Part shown: piece after piece, positions 41,251 through 50,557 of the stretch
Position numbering within the stretch: the stretch's first letter is position 1
How the letters are laid out: each line of letters starts with the position of its first letter
From: Pseudoselenomonas ruminis
GTDB taxonomy: Bacteria > Bacillota > Negativicutes > Selenomonadales > Selenomonadaceae
NCBI RefSeq assembly: GCF_008271295.1
Contig: NZ_VTOY01000009.1
Coordinates: forward strand, 34,851-98,850
Length of the DNA: 64,000 nt
Direction: 5' to 3'
Notes under the pieces: model-generated
The model's input: the letters and a program-made list of their open reading frames with translations, nothing else
What the model was told of the DNA's origin: nothing
Databases searched by the model: none
Position numbers and translations under genes: made by a program

Positions 41251-42279
41251 TCACAGCTCCTTTCTGAGCAGGAACAAGAAAAACGGCGCGCCGAGCACCG
41301 CCATGATAATTCCGACAGGCAGCTCCACCGGGGCAAAGGCCGTCCGGGCAAACGTGTCGCTAAACGTCACCACGGCTGCTCCCAATAACGCCGACGCTGG
41401 CAGCAGATAGCGATAGTCGGAACCAATCAAAAGGCGGGCCGCATGCGGCACAATGAGACCGACAAAGCCCAAAAGCCCCACCACCGATACGGCGCTGGCA
41501 GCCAATAGTGCCGCAACAGCGGTCAGCAAAAGCCGTGTTTTTTCTACGGATAGACCCAACCCGCGGGCCAGTTCATCTCCCAACTGGAGAATGTTAAGAT
41601 GCCTGGCCGCCAGAATTGCCAAAAAACCGCCAGCCAGCGTATAAGGCCAAAGCAATTCGACATGAGGCCAGCTCCGGGCCGACAGCCCGCCGACCATCCA
41701 CATCAAAGCACTGTGCACGCGGTCACTGTAAAAAATCATCATGGCAGAAATCCCCGCACCGAAAAAGGCGGAGACGGCTACGCCGGCCAGAATGATGCGA
41801 ATGGGCCGGATGCCATTCTTCCAGGCCAGAATATAAATCAACATGGCAGCCCCCATCGCCCCCACAAACGCCACGGGCGTAATGAGCCAGGAATATTCCG
41901 GCAGCAGCAGCATGACGACAATTCCCGCGAGTCCTGCCCCCGACGAAATGCCAATAATATGCGGGTCAGCCAGCGGATTCTTCATAATGGCCTGCAGGAT
42001 TGCACCCGAAAGCGCCAGATTGATTCCCACCAACGCCGCTACCAGCGTCCTAGGCAGCCGGATATTCATCAAAATCTGCTGATGGGTACCGATGCTCTCC
42101 CCACGAAAAACCGCCAGGATTTCCTCCAGCGGAATCGCCACCGACCCTTTCATAACACTTATTATCCCTCCCAGACACGCCAAAACGGCAAATATCACCA
42201 AAAGGGATATCCGCCGCTTGGATGAGCAGTCCGTTTCCGGCCTGCGGCCCGGAAGTTTTTGTTCCGTTGTTTTCTTCAT
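41251..42279 (-). CDS. FecCD-type ABC importer permease
   Basis: The 342-residue protein belongs to the BtuC/FecCD permease family, with about ten membrane segments after an unusually long, charged cytoplasmic N-terminus of about 25 residues. Family motifs include GINLALSGAILQAIMKNPLA, PHIIGISSGAGL and GFVGLIVPHAARLL. It forms the membrane channel of the importer. Its ATG overlaps the stop of the binding-protein gene (TAATG), indicating translational coupling. Confidence 0.93.
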   Translation of the reverse strand: MKKTTEQKLPGRRPETDCSSKRRISLLVIFAVLACLGGIISVMKGSVAIPLEEILAVFRGESIGTHQQILMNIRLPRTLVAALVGINLALSGAILQAIMKNPLADPHIIGISSGAGLAGIVVMLLLPEYSWLITPVAFVGAMGAAMLIYILAWKNGIRPIRIILAGVAVSAFFGAGISAMMIFYSDRVHSALMWMVGGLSARSWPHVELLWPYTLAGGFLAILAARHLNILQLGDELARGLGLSVEKTRLLLTAVAALLAASAVSVVGLLGFVGLIVPHAARLLIGSDYRYLLPASALLGAAVVTFSDTFARTAFAPVELPVGIIMAVLGAPFFLFLLRKEL

Positions 42280-43232
42280 TATTGGAATACCTCAGGGTAA
42301 ACACACTTGGCCATAACCTCTACTGCCTCAGGATAATGGATTCCTGGGCTCAAAAGGAAAAGGTCCTGTGGCAGATAGTAGACCTTGCCCTCGCGCACAG
42401 CCTGCACCGACTGCCAGGCAGGATTGCCCTTCATCTCCTCATCCATCTCACTCTTGATGGCATCCATTTTGCCCATGCTGGTGACAAAAATCAGTTCCGG
42501 ATTCTGCGCCACTAAGGTTTCGAGGCTGTACGGCGCCGCATCAGGATTCTTCTCCAGTGGCGTTGTGCCGGCTGCCACATTCTCCCAGCCCAGCATTTTT
42601 GCCACCGAACCGGCAATACTGCCCTCGAGCTGAACCGTCAGGCCCTGATTCGTGCTATGGATGACCGATACGCGGCGCTTATCCTGCGGAATTTTGTCGC
42701 GAACGGCCTGGATTTTCGCATCCATATCGGCCACAAGCTGCTCGCCTTTCTCCTTGGCACCCGTTACCTGTGCCAGGATGCCGACTTCGCGCTTGACATC
42801 TTCATAGCTTTTCATGTCGAGCACGAGCGTCTTGACGCCGTTGCTCTCCAAGGCATCGACCAGCTTTTCATTCATGCCCTTGTTGATGATGACGAGATCC
42901 GGATTGCAGGCCAAAACCTTTTCGGCATCAATCTGGTAAACTTTGCCAACACTCGGCAGTTCCTTGGCAAAAGCGGGCATTTTCGTCTTTGAATCCGGAC
43001 GGCCTACGACCAGCTTTGCTCCATCCACAGCTTCGAGCGGCTCCAAAAAAGAGGCCGACGTTACCACAATGCGCTCGGGTTTCTTCGCCAGCACTACCTC
43101 ACGGCCCAAATCATCCGTAATCACCGCATAAGACGACGAAGAAACCGGGCCACCTGCACTAGGGGAAGAACCGCAGCCGGAAATAACGGCTGCCATCATA
43201 ACCATCAGCATTAAGAACAGTATCTTTTTCAT
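42279..43232 (-). CDS. ABC importer substrate-binding lipoprotein
   Basis: The 317-residue protein has a lipoprotein signal (MKKILFLMLMVMMAA then ISGC), placing it on the outer face of the inner membrane. The mature part is a BtuF/FepB-type class III binding protein with DLGREVVLAKKPERIVV near the N-terminus and a rigid-helix, two-lobe layout. The family captures iron chelates, heme or vitamin B12. It is encoded between cobI and the permease gene in one operon. Confidence 0.92.
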   Translation of the reverse strand: MKKILFLMLMVMMAAVISGCGSSPSAGGPVSSSSYAVITDDLGREVVLAKKPERIVVTSASFLEPLEAVDGAKLVVGRPDSKTKMPAFAKELPSVGKVYQIDAEKVLACNPDLVIINKGMNEKLVDALESNGVKTLVLDMKSYEDVKREVGILAQVTGAKEKGEQLVADMDAKIQAVRDKIPQDKRRVSVIHSTNQGLTVQLEGSIAGSVAKMLGWENVAAGTTPLEKNPDAAPYSLETLVAQNPELIFVTSMGKMDAIKSEMDEEMKGNPAWQSVQAVREGKVYYLPQDLFLLSPGIHYPEAVEVMAKCVYPEVFQ

Positions 43233-43250
43233 GCCCAGACCTACCCTTCC

Positions 43251-43952
43251 TCAGTTTTTCCGCGTCAAAATCGTCGACAGATAGTTGAGTTTTTCGCCTT
43301 TGTGTTCCTCGATATCCCGGATGATTTTTTCATTGGGGAGGCCTGCCCGGCTGACGAGAACCGCCTGCTTAGCCATGTCATTCCGCGCCAGCATATCCGT
43401 TACTTCATCGAAGTTCTTGTAGACCTTCATCAGGACAACATTATCGGCCGCCTGTACGGCTTTTTCCACCTTTTCCGGCGGTGCCGTTGCCGGCACAATG
43501 CTGAGCACATCGTCGCCCTCGACAATCGGATAGCCCATGAGGCTGCCGATTGCTGCAAACGCCGGAATGCCCGGAATCGTCTGGATTTCAATATCCTCAT
43601 GTTCGAGCAGCCGGTAGACATAAATATAAGTGCTATAAAACATCGGGTCGCCGAGCGTCAGGAACGCTACATTCTTGCCGGCTTCCAAGAGTTCAAGAAT
43701 TTCTTTCTTATTCTGCTCCCAGGCCTCCGTGCTGTTTTCCGCAAATCCCTTAACCATCGGAAATACCTGATAAACAATCTCCACATCATCTTTCAGATAT
43801 GGTTTCGCAATGGAAAGCGCTACACTGCCATCTTTTTTCTCCGTCTTCGGCGCAATCAGGACATCTACCTTTTCAATGGCCCGAATCGCCTTTACCGTCA
43901 ACAGTTCCGGGTCGCCAGGGCCCACGCCAATTCCATAAAAAATACCACGCAT
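43251..43952 (-). CDS. cobI: Precorrin-2 / cobalt-precorrin-2 C20-methyltransferase
   Basis: The 233-residue SAM-dependent enzyme methylates C20 in corrin-ring synthesis (CobI/CbiL). The signature GIGVGPGDPELLTVKA lies at the N-terminus, with TLGDPMFYSTYIYV and TIPGIPAFAAIGS in the middle. The start at 43952 follows GGAGG; the earlier ATG overlaps that site. It is first in an operon with the ABC importer. No other corrin-ring methyltransferase lies in this window, although cbiK does (45758-46564), so the pathway genes are dispersed here. Confidence 0.92.
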   Translation of the reverse strand: MRGIFYGIGVGPGDPELLTVKAIRAIEKVDVLIAPKTEKKDGSVALSIAKPYLKDDVEIVYQVFPMVKGFAENSTEAWEQNKKEILELLEAGKNVAFLTLGDPMFYSTYIYVYRLLEHEDIEIQTIPGIPAFAAIGSLMGYPIVEGDDVLSIVPATAPPEKVEKAVQAADNVVLMKVYKNFDEVTDMLARNDMAKQAVLVSRAGLPNEKIIRDIEEHKGEKLNYLSTILTRKN

Positions 43953-44008
43953 ATCGATTGGTACCTCCATATTTTCGTAAAATAATGCTATGTCTATTAC
44001 CTTTCAAA

Positions 44009-44037
44009 ATTTTACACCTGTCGATAATCTATGTCAA
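44009..44037 (-). promoter_or_regulatory. Promoter of the cobI-importer operon
   Basis: TTGACA (44037-44032) and TAAAAT (44014-44009) are 17 bases apart on the minus strand. The leader to the cobI start is only about 50 bases, too short for a cobalamin riboswitch, and none of its conserved boxes are visible. Confidence 0.8.
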
Positions 44038-44068
44038 ACCTCAGCCACGGCAATCCCTGCATAACAAA

Positions 44069-44101
44069 AAAAGCTGACCGTCAATTGACCAGTCAGCTTT
44101 T
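44069..44101 (-). terminator. Terminator of the Na+-decarboxylase beta gene
   Basis: Arms AAAAGCTGAC and GTCAGCTTTT enclose a loop holding a TTGACCAGTCA palindrome and are followed on the minus strand by a T-run. Confidence 0.85.
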
Positions 44102-44110
44102 CAGCATAAC

Positions 44111-45241
44111 TTACTTGAGCATTGCGAGCATCGTACCAGCAGCAACTGCCGTACCGATAACGCCAGCGACGTTCGGTCCCATGGCATGCATGAGCAGGTA
44201 GTTGCCCGGTTTGGATTTCATACCGACCACCTGGCTGACACGAGCAGCCATCGGAACAGCCGAAACACCAGCCGAACCAATCAGCGGATTGATTTTCCAG
44301 CCGGAAACACGGCACATGATTTTGCCGAAGATAACACCACCGGCAGTACCGGCAATGAAAGCTACCAGACCGAGGCCAATAATCAACAGCGTCTGCGGAA
44401 CCAGGAAATCATGGGCATTCATCGTCATACCAGTACCCGTTGCCAGGAATATCGTGACGATATTGCACAAGGAGTTCTGGGCGGTATCCGACAAGCGGTC
44501 CATAACACCGGACTCACGGAACAGGTTGCCAAGCATCAGGCAGCCGAGCAGCGATGCAATCGGCGGCAGCAACAGGCTGATGATGATTGCCGCTACAATC
44601 GGGAAGCAGACGCGCTCGAACTTCGTTACCGGACGCAGCTGCTCCATCGTGACCTCGCGTTCCTTCTGCGTAGTCAGCAGTTTCATAACCGGCGGCTGAA
44701 TCAGCGGAACCAGCGACATGTAGGAATATGCGGCAACGGCAATTGCACCTAAGAGATGCGGTGCCATCTGAATCGAAAGGTAAATAGCCGTCGGGCCATC
44801 TGCACCACCGATGATGCCGATTGCACCGGCTTCCTGGACATTAAAGCCCAAAAGCATTGCTCCGACGAGGGCAACAAAGACACCAATCTGGGCAGCAGCT
44901 CCAAGGAGCAGCGTAACCGGACGGGCAAGCAGCGGACCGAAATCCGTCATTGCACCGATGCCCAAAAAGATAAGCGGCGGGAAAATCTCATTGGCAATGC
45001 CGTAATGGATTGCCTGCATGAGGCCCGGCTCCTCGAGAAAGCCCGTACGCGGGAAATTGGCCAGGATACAGCCAAAAGCAATCGGGCCTAAAAGCAGCGG
45101 CTCAAATTCCTTGACGATTGCCATATAAAGAAGTACCAGACCGACCAGAATCATAATTCCGTTGCCGGCCTCAAAAGCCGAAAAACCACTATCAGCCCAA
45201 ACGGCCTGCAGGGATACAACGAATGCATTAAACAGTTCCAT
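44111..45241 (-). CDS. Na+-translocating decarboxylase beta subunit
   Basis: The 376-residue membrane protein is the sodium pump of biotin-dependent decarboxylases (OadB/MmdB/GcdB). Family features are [30 protein letters not shown] with the essential Asp, and [16 protein letters not shown]. It couples decarboxylation of a carboxybiotin to Na+ export. Which acid is used (methylmalonyl-CoA, oxaloacetate or glutaconyl-CoA) depends on the alpha subunit, which is not in this window; nor is the biotin carrier. It follows a gamma/delta-type subunit gene by 21 bases. Confidence 0.94.
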   Translation of the reverse strand: MELFNAFVVSLQAVWADSGFSAFEAGNGIMILVGLVLLYMAIVKEFEPLLLGPIAFGCILANFPRTGFLEEPGLMQAIHYGIANEIFPPLIFLGIGAMTDFGPLLARPVTLLLGAAAQIGVFVALVGAMLLGFNVQEAGAIGIIGGADGPTAIYLSIQMAPHLLGAIAVAAYSYMSLVPLIQPPVMKLLTTQKEREVTMEQLRPVTKFERVCFPIVAAIIISLLLPPIASLLGCLMLGNLFRESGVMDRLSDTAQNSLCNIVTIFLATGTGMTMNAHDFLVPQTLLIIGLGLVAFIAGTAGGVIFGKIMCRVSGWKINPLIGSAGVSAVPMAARVSQVVGMKSKPGNYLLMHAMGPNVAGVIGTAVAAGTMLAMLK

Positions 45242-45262
45242 GGTGTTTCCTCCTTCCCTGCT

Positions 45263-45622
45263 TTACGAACGGCGATGCGACAAGCGCATACGGCCCGAAT
45301 TCTTCCAACCATCGCGCTCGATGGGACGAATGGCGCGAATCTGCTCGACACCATAACCATAGCTGGCAATTGCCGCAGCGATAACGGCCACAATCTCCGG
45401 AGAAATCCCCTTCTCGTCAGCTGCCGGTTCCACTGCTGGTGCTGGTTCTGCTGCTGCCACAGCTGCTGGCGCAGCTTCTTCCTGCTTCTTTTCCTTTGGT
45501 CTCGTCGGGTCAATCATATGAATCAGATTAATCACAAGTCCCAATGCAATCAAAACTAGGAATACGACTGTCATGTTAATCAACATGATGATTAATGGAT
45601 TAGTAGTTACTGGTTGTGACAT
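45263..45622 (-). CDS. OadG-family membrane subunit of Na+-translocating decarboxylase
   Basis: The 119-residue protein has one N-terminal membrane helix (MLINMTVVFLVLIALGLVI) and an Ala/Pro/Glu-rich linker (about 45-70). The C-terminal segment (PEIVAVIAAAIASYG, then SGRMRLSHRRS) is typical of the gamma or delta subunit that holds the enzyme together, closest in layout to MmdD. It is encoded just before the beta subunit. A promoter-like TATAAT lies upstream around 45680. Confidence 0.88.
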   Translation of the reverse strand: MSQPVTTNPLIIMLINMTVVFLVLIALGLVINLIHMIDPTRPKEKKQEEAAPAAVAAAEPAPAVEPAADEKGISPEIVAVIAAAIASYGYGVEQIRAIRPIERDGWKNSGRMRLSHRRS

Positions 45623-45757
45623 AAACTCACCTCATTTAGATTTGGGCTATAATGCCGAATATTAGGTAACCATAGTTTTATTATAAAGGAATTTTCGCAA
45701 AATAAAAATATTTTTATTGAATTTATATAATAGCCTAAAGTTATCCGAAAATTCCTC

Positions 45758-46564
45758 TTATTTTAACCATCCACTATTTTCCAAGGCCTTCTTTGCCTTA
45801 GCTGCATAAAGCTCCCGAAACGGAAGATATTCGCCAAGTCCCTGCAGCTTCATGCGAACCGTAAAACCGGCCGCTGTCAGCTGGCTTTTCCAGGAAGACT
45901 CGTCATCACCAGCCATATCCCGGGTCACATGGCTGCCGCCCGCCAGCAACAGCGGTGCAAGCAAAACTTGCTGTGCACCGCTCTGCTTAAGGCGGCTTAT
46001 AACCATCGGAAGATTCGGTGTATCCGATGGTTCCAGTACGCCAACATGAACCGGCAGGTGGCGTTCATCCACCACTTGCTGGAGACGTTCATAAACAGGA
46101 TTGTGATGATGCGGCGACCCATGGCCAAATAGCACCAGCTGTTCGCCCGCCGCCAGAGAAAGTTCCGGCAGGATTGCCGCCAGCACCGCCTGGTAATCAT
46201 CGGCGGAATCAAAGACCGGCCGCCCAACCAGGATTCCCTCGGGAAAGAGCGTCCTGGCCTCCTCTACGGCTTTTAGCACTTTGCCGTCAAATTCTTCGCC
46301 CGGCGTCAAATGCGACGGCTGAACCAGTACGCGGGAATACCCCTGCTCCGCCAGGCTGGCAAGCAAATCCGGCAGCGAGGGAATATTTATTCCCTGCCCG
46401 GCCAGCCGCTTGCGGATAAAATTTGACGTATAACACGAAAAGACAGCAAACGCAGGAAAGCGTTCTGCCAACAGTGCTTCGGCTGCGTCAAGGCTGGCCT
46501 CCCGAGCCCTTCTATCACTGACACCGAAACTGGCAAAGACCAGCGCCTGTTTTTGAACGCTCAA
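45758..46564 (-). CDS. cbiK: Sirohydrochlorin cobaltochelatase
   Basis: The 268-residue enzyme inserts Co2+ into sirohydrochlorin at the start of anaerobic B12 synthesis. It resembles CbiK. Family features are LVFASFGVSD, VLVQPSHLTPGEEFD, FGHGSPHHHNPVYERLQ with a catalytic His, LAGGSHVTRDMAGDDE and a GLGEYLPFRELY ending. It starts at TTG 2 bases after the glmM stop, an unusual coupling to a cell-wall gene. No signal peptide is present. Confidence 0.9.
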   Translation of the reverse strand: MSVQKQALVFASFGVSDRRAREASLDAAEALLAERFPAFAVFSCYTSNFIRKRLAGQGINIPSLPDLLASLAEQGYSRVLVQPSHLTPGEEFDGKVLKAVEEARTLFPEGILVGRPVFDSADDYQAVLAAILPELSLAAGEQLVLFGHGSPHHHNPVYERLQQVVDERHLPVHVGVLEPSDTPNLPMVISRLKQSGAQQVLLAPLLLAGGSHVTRDMAGDDESSWKSQLTAAGFTVRMKLQGLGEYLPFRELYAAKAKKALENSGWLK

Positions 46565-46566
46565 CT

Positions 46567-47916
46567 TCAGCCCTGCTCTTTCTTGACGACATCGGCAATG
46601 CGATGGCAGATAACATCGAGCTGCGACTGGTCCGGACCTTCTGCCATAACGCGAATCAGCGGCTCCGTACCGGACGGACGAACCAGGATGCGGCCGTCAC
46701 TGCCAAGCTCTTTGTTGCCTTCATCAATAGCAGCCTTGATGGCCTCGTTTTCTTCCCAGCCTTCCTTCGTGGCCACGCGGACATTGACCAAAAGCTGCGG
46801 ATACGTCGTCATCAGTGCCGTGAGTTCCGATGCCTTGCGGCCGCTGCGTTTCAGGGAGCAAAGCACCTGCAAAGCCGTAATCGGGCCGTCACCCGTCGTC
46901 GCATAATCCGAGAAGATGATATGGCCGGACTGCTCGCCGCCAATCTTATACCCATTCTTGAGCATGTTCTCCAAGACATAACGGTCACCGACCTGCGTGA
47001 TTTCTACGCGGCCGCCGGCCTCTTTGATTGCCTTGTGGAAGCCGATATTGGCCATAACCGTAGATACAACCGTATTATACGGCAGCGTACCCTTCTTCAT
47101 CATATCCTGCGCGCACATGACGAGGATATGGTCACCATCGATAATCTGGCCCTTTTCATCGACGCAGAGCGTGCGGTCCGCATCACCATCATGGGCGATA
47201 CCAAAGTCGGCACCATTTTCAATAACAGCTTTCTGCAGCGACTCCATGTGCGTAGAACCGCAGTTATCGTTGATGTTCACACCGTTCGGCAGTGCATGGA
47301 TGACTTTGACCTTTGCCCCAAGCTCGCGCAGGATGCGCGGCATAACCTGATAGGAAGCGCCGTTTGCGCAGTCCAAAACGATTTTCATGCCATCGAAACG
47401 CTCCGAGCAGGTGCTCAAAACATACTCGATATACTGATTCAGCAAGTCCGTACGATACTCGATATGACCGATTTTATCACCAGTCGGACGAGCAAGATTA
47501 TCATCATTTTCCAGCTGATGAACAATTGCCTCGAGTTCATCCTCAACAGCATCCGGCAGTTTATAGCCGTCACCGCCGAAGAACTTGATGCCATTATCAT
47601 GGAACGGATTGTGCGATGCCGAAATAACGATACCAGCTTTGGCCTTATGACGGCGAGCCAGGTAGGCAATGGCCGGCGTCGGGATGACACCAGCCAGCAT
47701 TGCCCGTCCACCAGCCGAGCAGATACCGGCCGTCAGGGCAGCCTCAAACATCTCACCGGACAGACGGGTGTCACGGCCGATAATGACGAGAGGCTGTTCT
47801 TCCGATTCCTTGCCGAAATAAATCGTAGCAGCACGCCCCAGGCGATATGCCATCTCCGGCATCAAAACCGCATTTGCCTCTCCACGGACACCATCCGTAC
47901 CAAATAATCTTGCCAT
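46567..47916 (-). CDS. glmM: Phosphoglucosamine mutase
   Basis: The 449-residue cytosolic enzyme makes glucosamine-1-phosphate for UDP-GlcNAc, the precursor of peptidoglycan and lipopolysaccharide. The phosphoserine Ser101 lies in ISASHNPFHDNG, the Mg2+ loop is DGDADRTL, and the phosphate-binding RPSGTEPLIRVM is near the end. It is in the common cdaA-cdaR-...-glmM neighbourhood, here with an FAD protein inserted between cdaR and glmM. CdaA activity is regulated by GlmM in other Firmicutes. Confidence 0.97.
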   Translation of the reverse strand: MARLFGTDGVRGEANAVLMPEMAYRLGRAATIYFGKESEEQPLVIIGRDTRLSGEMFEAALTAGICSAGGRAMLAGVIPTPAIAYLARRHKAKAGIVISASHNPFHDNGIKFFGGDGYKLPDAVEDELEAIVHQLENDDNLARPTGDKIGHIEYRTDLLNQYIEYVLSTCSERFDGMKIVLDCANGASYQVMPRILRELGAKVKVIHALPNGVNINDNCGSTHMESLQKAVIENGADFGIAHDGDADRTLCVDEKGQIIDGDHILVMCAQDMMKKGTLPYNTVVSTVMANIGFHKAIKEAGGRVEITQVGDRYVLENMLKNGYKIGGEQSGHIIFSDYATTGDGPITALQVLCSLKRSGRKASELTALMTTYPQLLVNVRVATKEGWEENEAIKAAIDEGNKELGSDGRILVRPSGTEPLIRVMAEGPDQSQLDVICHRIADVVKKEQG

Positions 47917-47960
47917 TACTATATCCTCCTATTTCTCAATAAGAATTTTCTAAATTCGTA

Positions 47961-49583
47961 TCAACTCTTAATAGTATGCACATTTTTGCTTAAAAATGCA
48001 AGTGCGGCTTTCATTCCATCCACGGCCGCACTCATGATGCCGCCGGCATAGCCAGCGCCCTCTCCCATCGGATACAGCCCCGGCGCAGCTTCTGCCATAA
48101 ACGAATCGCGATCACGGCGAATACGGCATGGTGCTGAAGAACGTGCTTCAATGCCTGTCATCACTGCTCCCTCGTTGGCAAATCCCGGAATCTTTCGGTC
48201 AAACCAAGGCAGAGCTCCCGCTAATGTCTTTGTCATAAATTCCGGCAAAACGTCATGAAGATCCACCGCCTTGACCCCAGGCTGATAAGTCGGTGTTGTC
48301 AAAAACTGCGTCGAACCTGAAGTGCCACCTAAAAAATCACCAACCGTCTGAACTGGCGCAAAGTAATTGCGCCCCCCCAAATCAAAAGCCATCGCTTCTA
48401 GTTTATCCTGCAGCATCATACCGGCTAAGACTTCTTGGCCAAAATCATCGGGCCCCACTTGCACCAAAAGCGCCGAATTAGCAATCCCTGAGTCGCGATG
48501 ATAATTGCTCATGCCATTAGTACAGACATGACCACGCTCTGACGTCGCCGCTACGACTTGCCCTCCCGGACACATGCAGAAAGAATACGCACCACGGCCT
48601 GTCACTGGATCCTTATAAGTCAATGCGTAATCCGCCACTGGCAGGCGCGGATGGCCAGCATCTTCGCCATACTGCGCCCGATCGATAAATTCCTGTGGAT
48701 GCTCAATGCGCACGCCCATTGCAAACGGCTTGGCCTCCATAGGAATCCCCTTGCTAAGCAACATGCGATACGTATCACGGGCCGAATGGCCGATTCCCAG
48801 GAATACCGAATTTGCTTCGAACCGCTCCTCACTATTAACAATTACTGCTTCCATAGCACCAGCGGCATTTCGTTCCAAATCGGTAACCTGACAACCGAAA
48901 CGTACCTCACCCCCCAGGCGGATAATCTCTAACCGTATATTTTTAACAATGCCTCGCAATAGATCTGTCCCAATATGCGGTTTGTGCAGATAGCGGATTT
49001 CCTCTGGCGCTCCTGCCTGAATAAATGCCTCGATAACATCTGCCATATGACTATCATTAATGCGTGTGGTCAATTTGCCATCCGAAAAGGTACCGGCACC
49101 GCCCTCACCAAATTGGACATTGGACTGGACGTCAAGTGCGCCGCCCTGCCAGAATTTCTGGATATCCGCATGGCGCGCATCCACATCCTTGCCGCGCTCC
49201 AGCACCAGCGGTTTCCAGCCAGCCTTTGCCAGCGTCAGCGCCGCAAACATGCCTGCAGGACCAAAGCCCACCACCACCGGCCGCTTCTCATTGCCCGAAA
49301 ACTGCCGAAGCGCAGGAGCTGCCATGCACGCTGGCTTCACGAGCTCCACATTCTTGTCCCGCTTCAACCGCTGCAAAACCTTTTTCTCCGGTTCTGTCGC
49401 CGTTACATCGAGAATATAAACAAATTGCACCGGCGCACCGCGATAGCGTCTTGCATCAACAGCCTTACGCACAATTACCACCCCAAGCACGGCCTGAGGT
49501 GGTAATTTCAAGCGTCGGGCTGCAAGTTCTTTCAAGCTGGATTCATCGTCAAATGCCACCTGAAAATTTCGTATACGAATCAC
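47961..49583 (-). CDS. FAD-dependent NAD(P)-binding oxidoreductase-like protein
   Basis: The 540-residue protein is of the large FAD-dependent family related to uncharacterised YtfP-like proteins. An N-terminal domain of about 95 residues precedes a dinucleotide-binding motif VVGFGPAGMFAALTLAKAG. A second FAD motif is FGEGGAGTFSDGKLTTR, and the C-terminal part contains PMGEGAGYAGGIMSAAVDG. No substrate is known. It starts at GTG behind GGAGTGAAGG. It sits between cdaR and glmM, so it may be co-expressed with envelope and c-di-AMP genes. Confidence 0.85.
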   Translation of the reverse strand: MIRIRNFQVAFDDESSLKELAARRLKLPPQAVLGVVIVRKAVDARRYRGAPVQFVYILDVTATEPEKKVLQRLKRDKNVELVKPACMAAPALRQFSGNEKRPVVVGFGPAGMFAALTLAKAGWKPLVLERGKDVDARHADIQKFWQGGALDVQSNVQFGEGGAGTFSDGKLTTRINDSHMADVIEAFIQAGAPEEIRYLHKPHIGTDLLRGIVKNIRLEIIRLGGEVRFGCQVTDLERNAAGAMEAVIVNSEERFEANSVFLGIGHSARDTYRMLLSKGIPMEAKPFAMGVRIEHPQEFIDRAQYGEDAGHPRLPVADYALTYKDPVTGRGAYSFCMCPGGQVVAATSERGHVCTNGMSNYHRDSGIANSALLVQVGPDDFGQEVLAGMMLQDKLEAMAFDLGGRNYFAPVQTVGDFLGGTSGSTQFLTTPTYQPGVKAVDLHDVLPEFMTKTLAGALPWFDRKIPGFANEGAVMTGIEARSSAPCRIRRDRDSFMAEAAPGLYPMGEGAGYAGGIMSAAVDGMKAALAFLSKNVHTIKS

Positions 49584-49615
49584 TTGTAACCTTCACTCCA
49601 TTATATTATCTTTTT

Positions 49616-50557
49616 TTAATCCTTCTTCTTTTCCTTTACCAGGAGATGTACCACAACCTCCTGATTGGTAACGGCAATTCCTTCCGGCAAAACGAGTTTG
49701 ACCGTGCGGTCGGTATTGCCGGTTACCCCCGCCAAAGAAATCTTTTCCGTCATCAGCGTATCCACGGCAGAAATCGCCTTTTCGTTACCGGCAATCTCAA
49801 TTTTGAGCGGATCGACTTTCGAACCGACGAATTCATACCCTTTGCCCAAATCGTCGGCAATCGATGCCTGAACCGTGACAATTTTCTTCATAAGGCCGCG
49901 GGCCATCTGAATCGTAACATACATCTTCGACGGTTTTACCACAACCTCTTGGACTTCACGTCCCTCGGCATTGATTGCGGTCAACGGAACCTGAATGTCA
50001 AAGTCGCTGTCATTCTTGCCCGTAAGTCCGATATAACCGATGACCCGGTCAACTTCGTTGACCGCCGATTCCGGTCCCTCGACTACGACTTCCGAACTTG
50101 CCTGGCTTACCTTGGCCACGGCCACGCCCGGAGCCGGTGCGCCATTGACATTGACAATTGCCCGCACCTTGCGCTCGACAATTCGATCAAGTGTCACTTC
50201 CACCGTCGACGGTTTTTCGTCGACCACCTCAAAGCCCTGTGGGGTCTCCACCTGAACCTTATAGGCCTTCTTGCCGTTTTCGGCATCCTTCAGATCGACA
50301 TACGCCTTGAAGTCCTCTGAATTTGTCGAGACAAACAGCGACCTTGCGCCACGGACTTTAACCTTGACCGTTCCATTTTCCTGGGAAATCTTATACCCTT
50401 CCGGCACATTCTTGAGTTTTATCTGAACATTATATGTTCCCTCGATAGCCGGATTCTGGTCATTCATGACATAGCCCCAAAGGACAACAGCCACGATAAG
50501 CGCCACGATTTTCGCAGCTAAATTGTGTTGTAGCATATGGCGAAGGCTTGAAATCAT
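49616..50557 (-). CDS. cdaR: YbbR-domain protein, CdaA regulator
   Basis: The 313-residue protein has one N-terminal membrane helix (NLAAKIVALIVAVVLWGYVM) and an extracytoplasmic part made of about three to four YbbR repeats, each with a VxV..G..-type strand pair (for example VKVKVRGARSLF). It is the partner that modulates the diadenylate cyclase. The start at 50557 follows GGAGGAAG and its ATG overlaps the cdaA stop (ATGA), so the two are translationally coupled. Confidence 0.93.
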   Translation of the reverse strand: MISSLRHMLQHNLAAKIVALIVAVVLWGYVMNDQNPAIEGTYNVQIKLKNVPEGYKISQENGTVKVKVRGARSLFVSTNSEDFKAYVDLKDAENGKKAYKVQVETPQGFEVVDEKPSTVEVTLDRIVERKVRAIVNVNGAPAPGVAVAKVSQASSEVVVEGPESAVNEVDRVIGYIGLTGKNDSDFDIQVPLTAINAEGREVQEVVVKPSKMYVTIQMARGLMKKIVTVQASIADDLGKGYEFVGSKVDPLKIEIAGNEKAISAVDTLMTEKISLAGVTGNTDRTVKLVLPEGIAVTNQEVVVHLLVKEKKKD

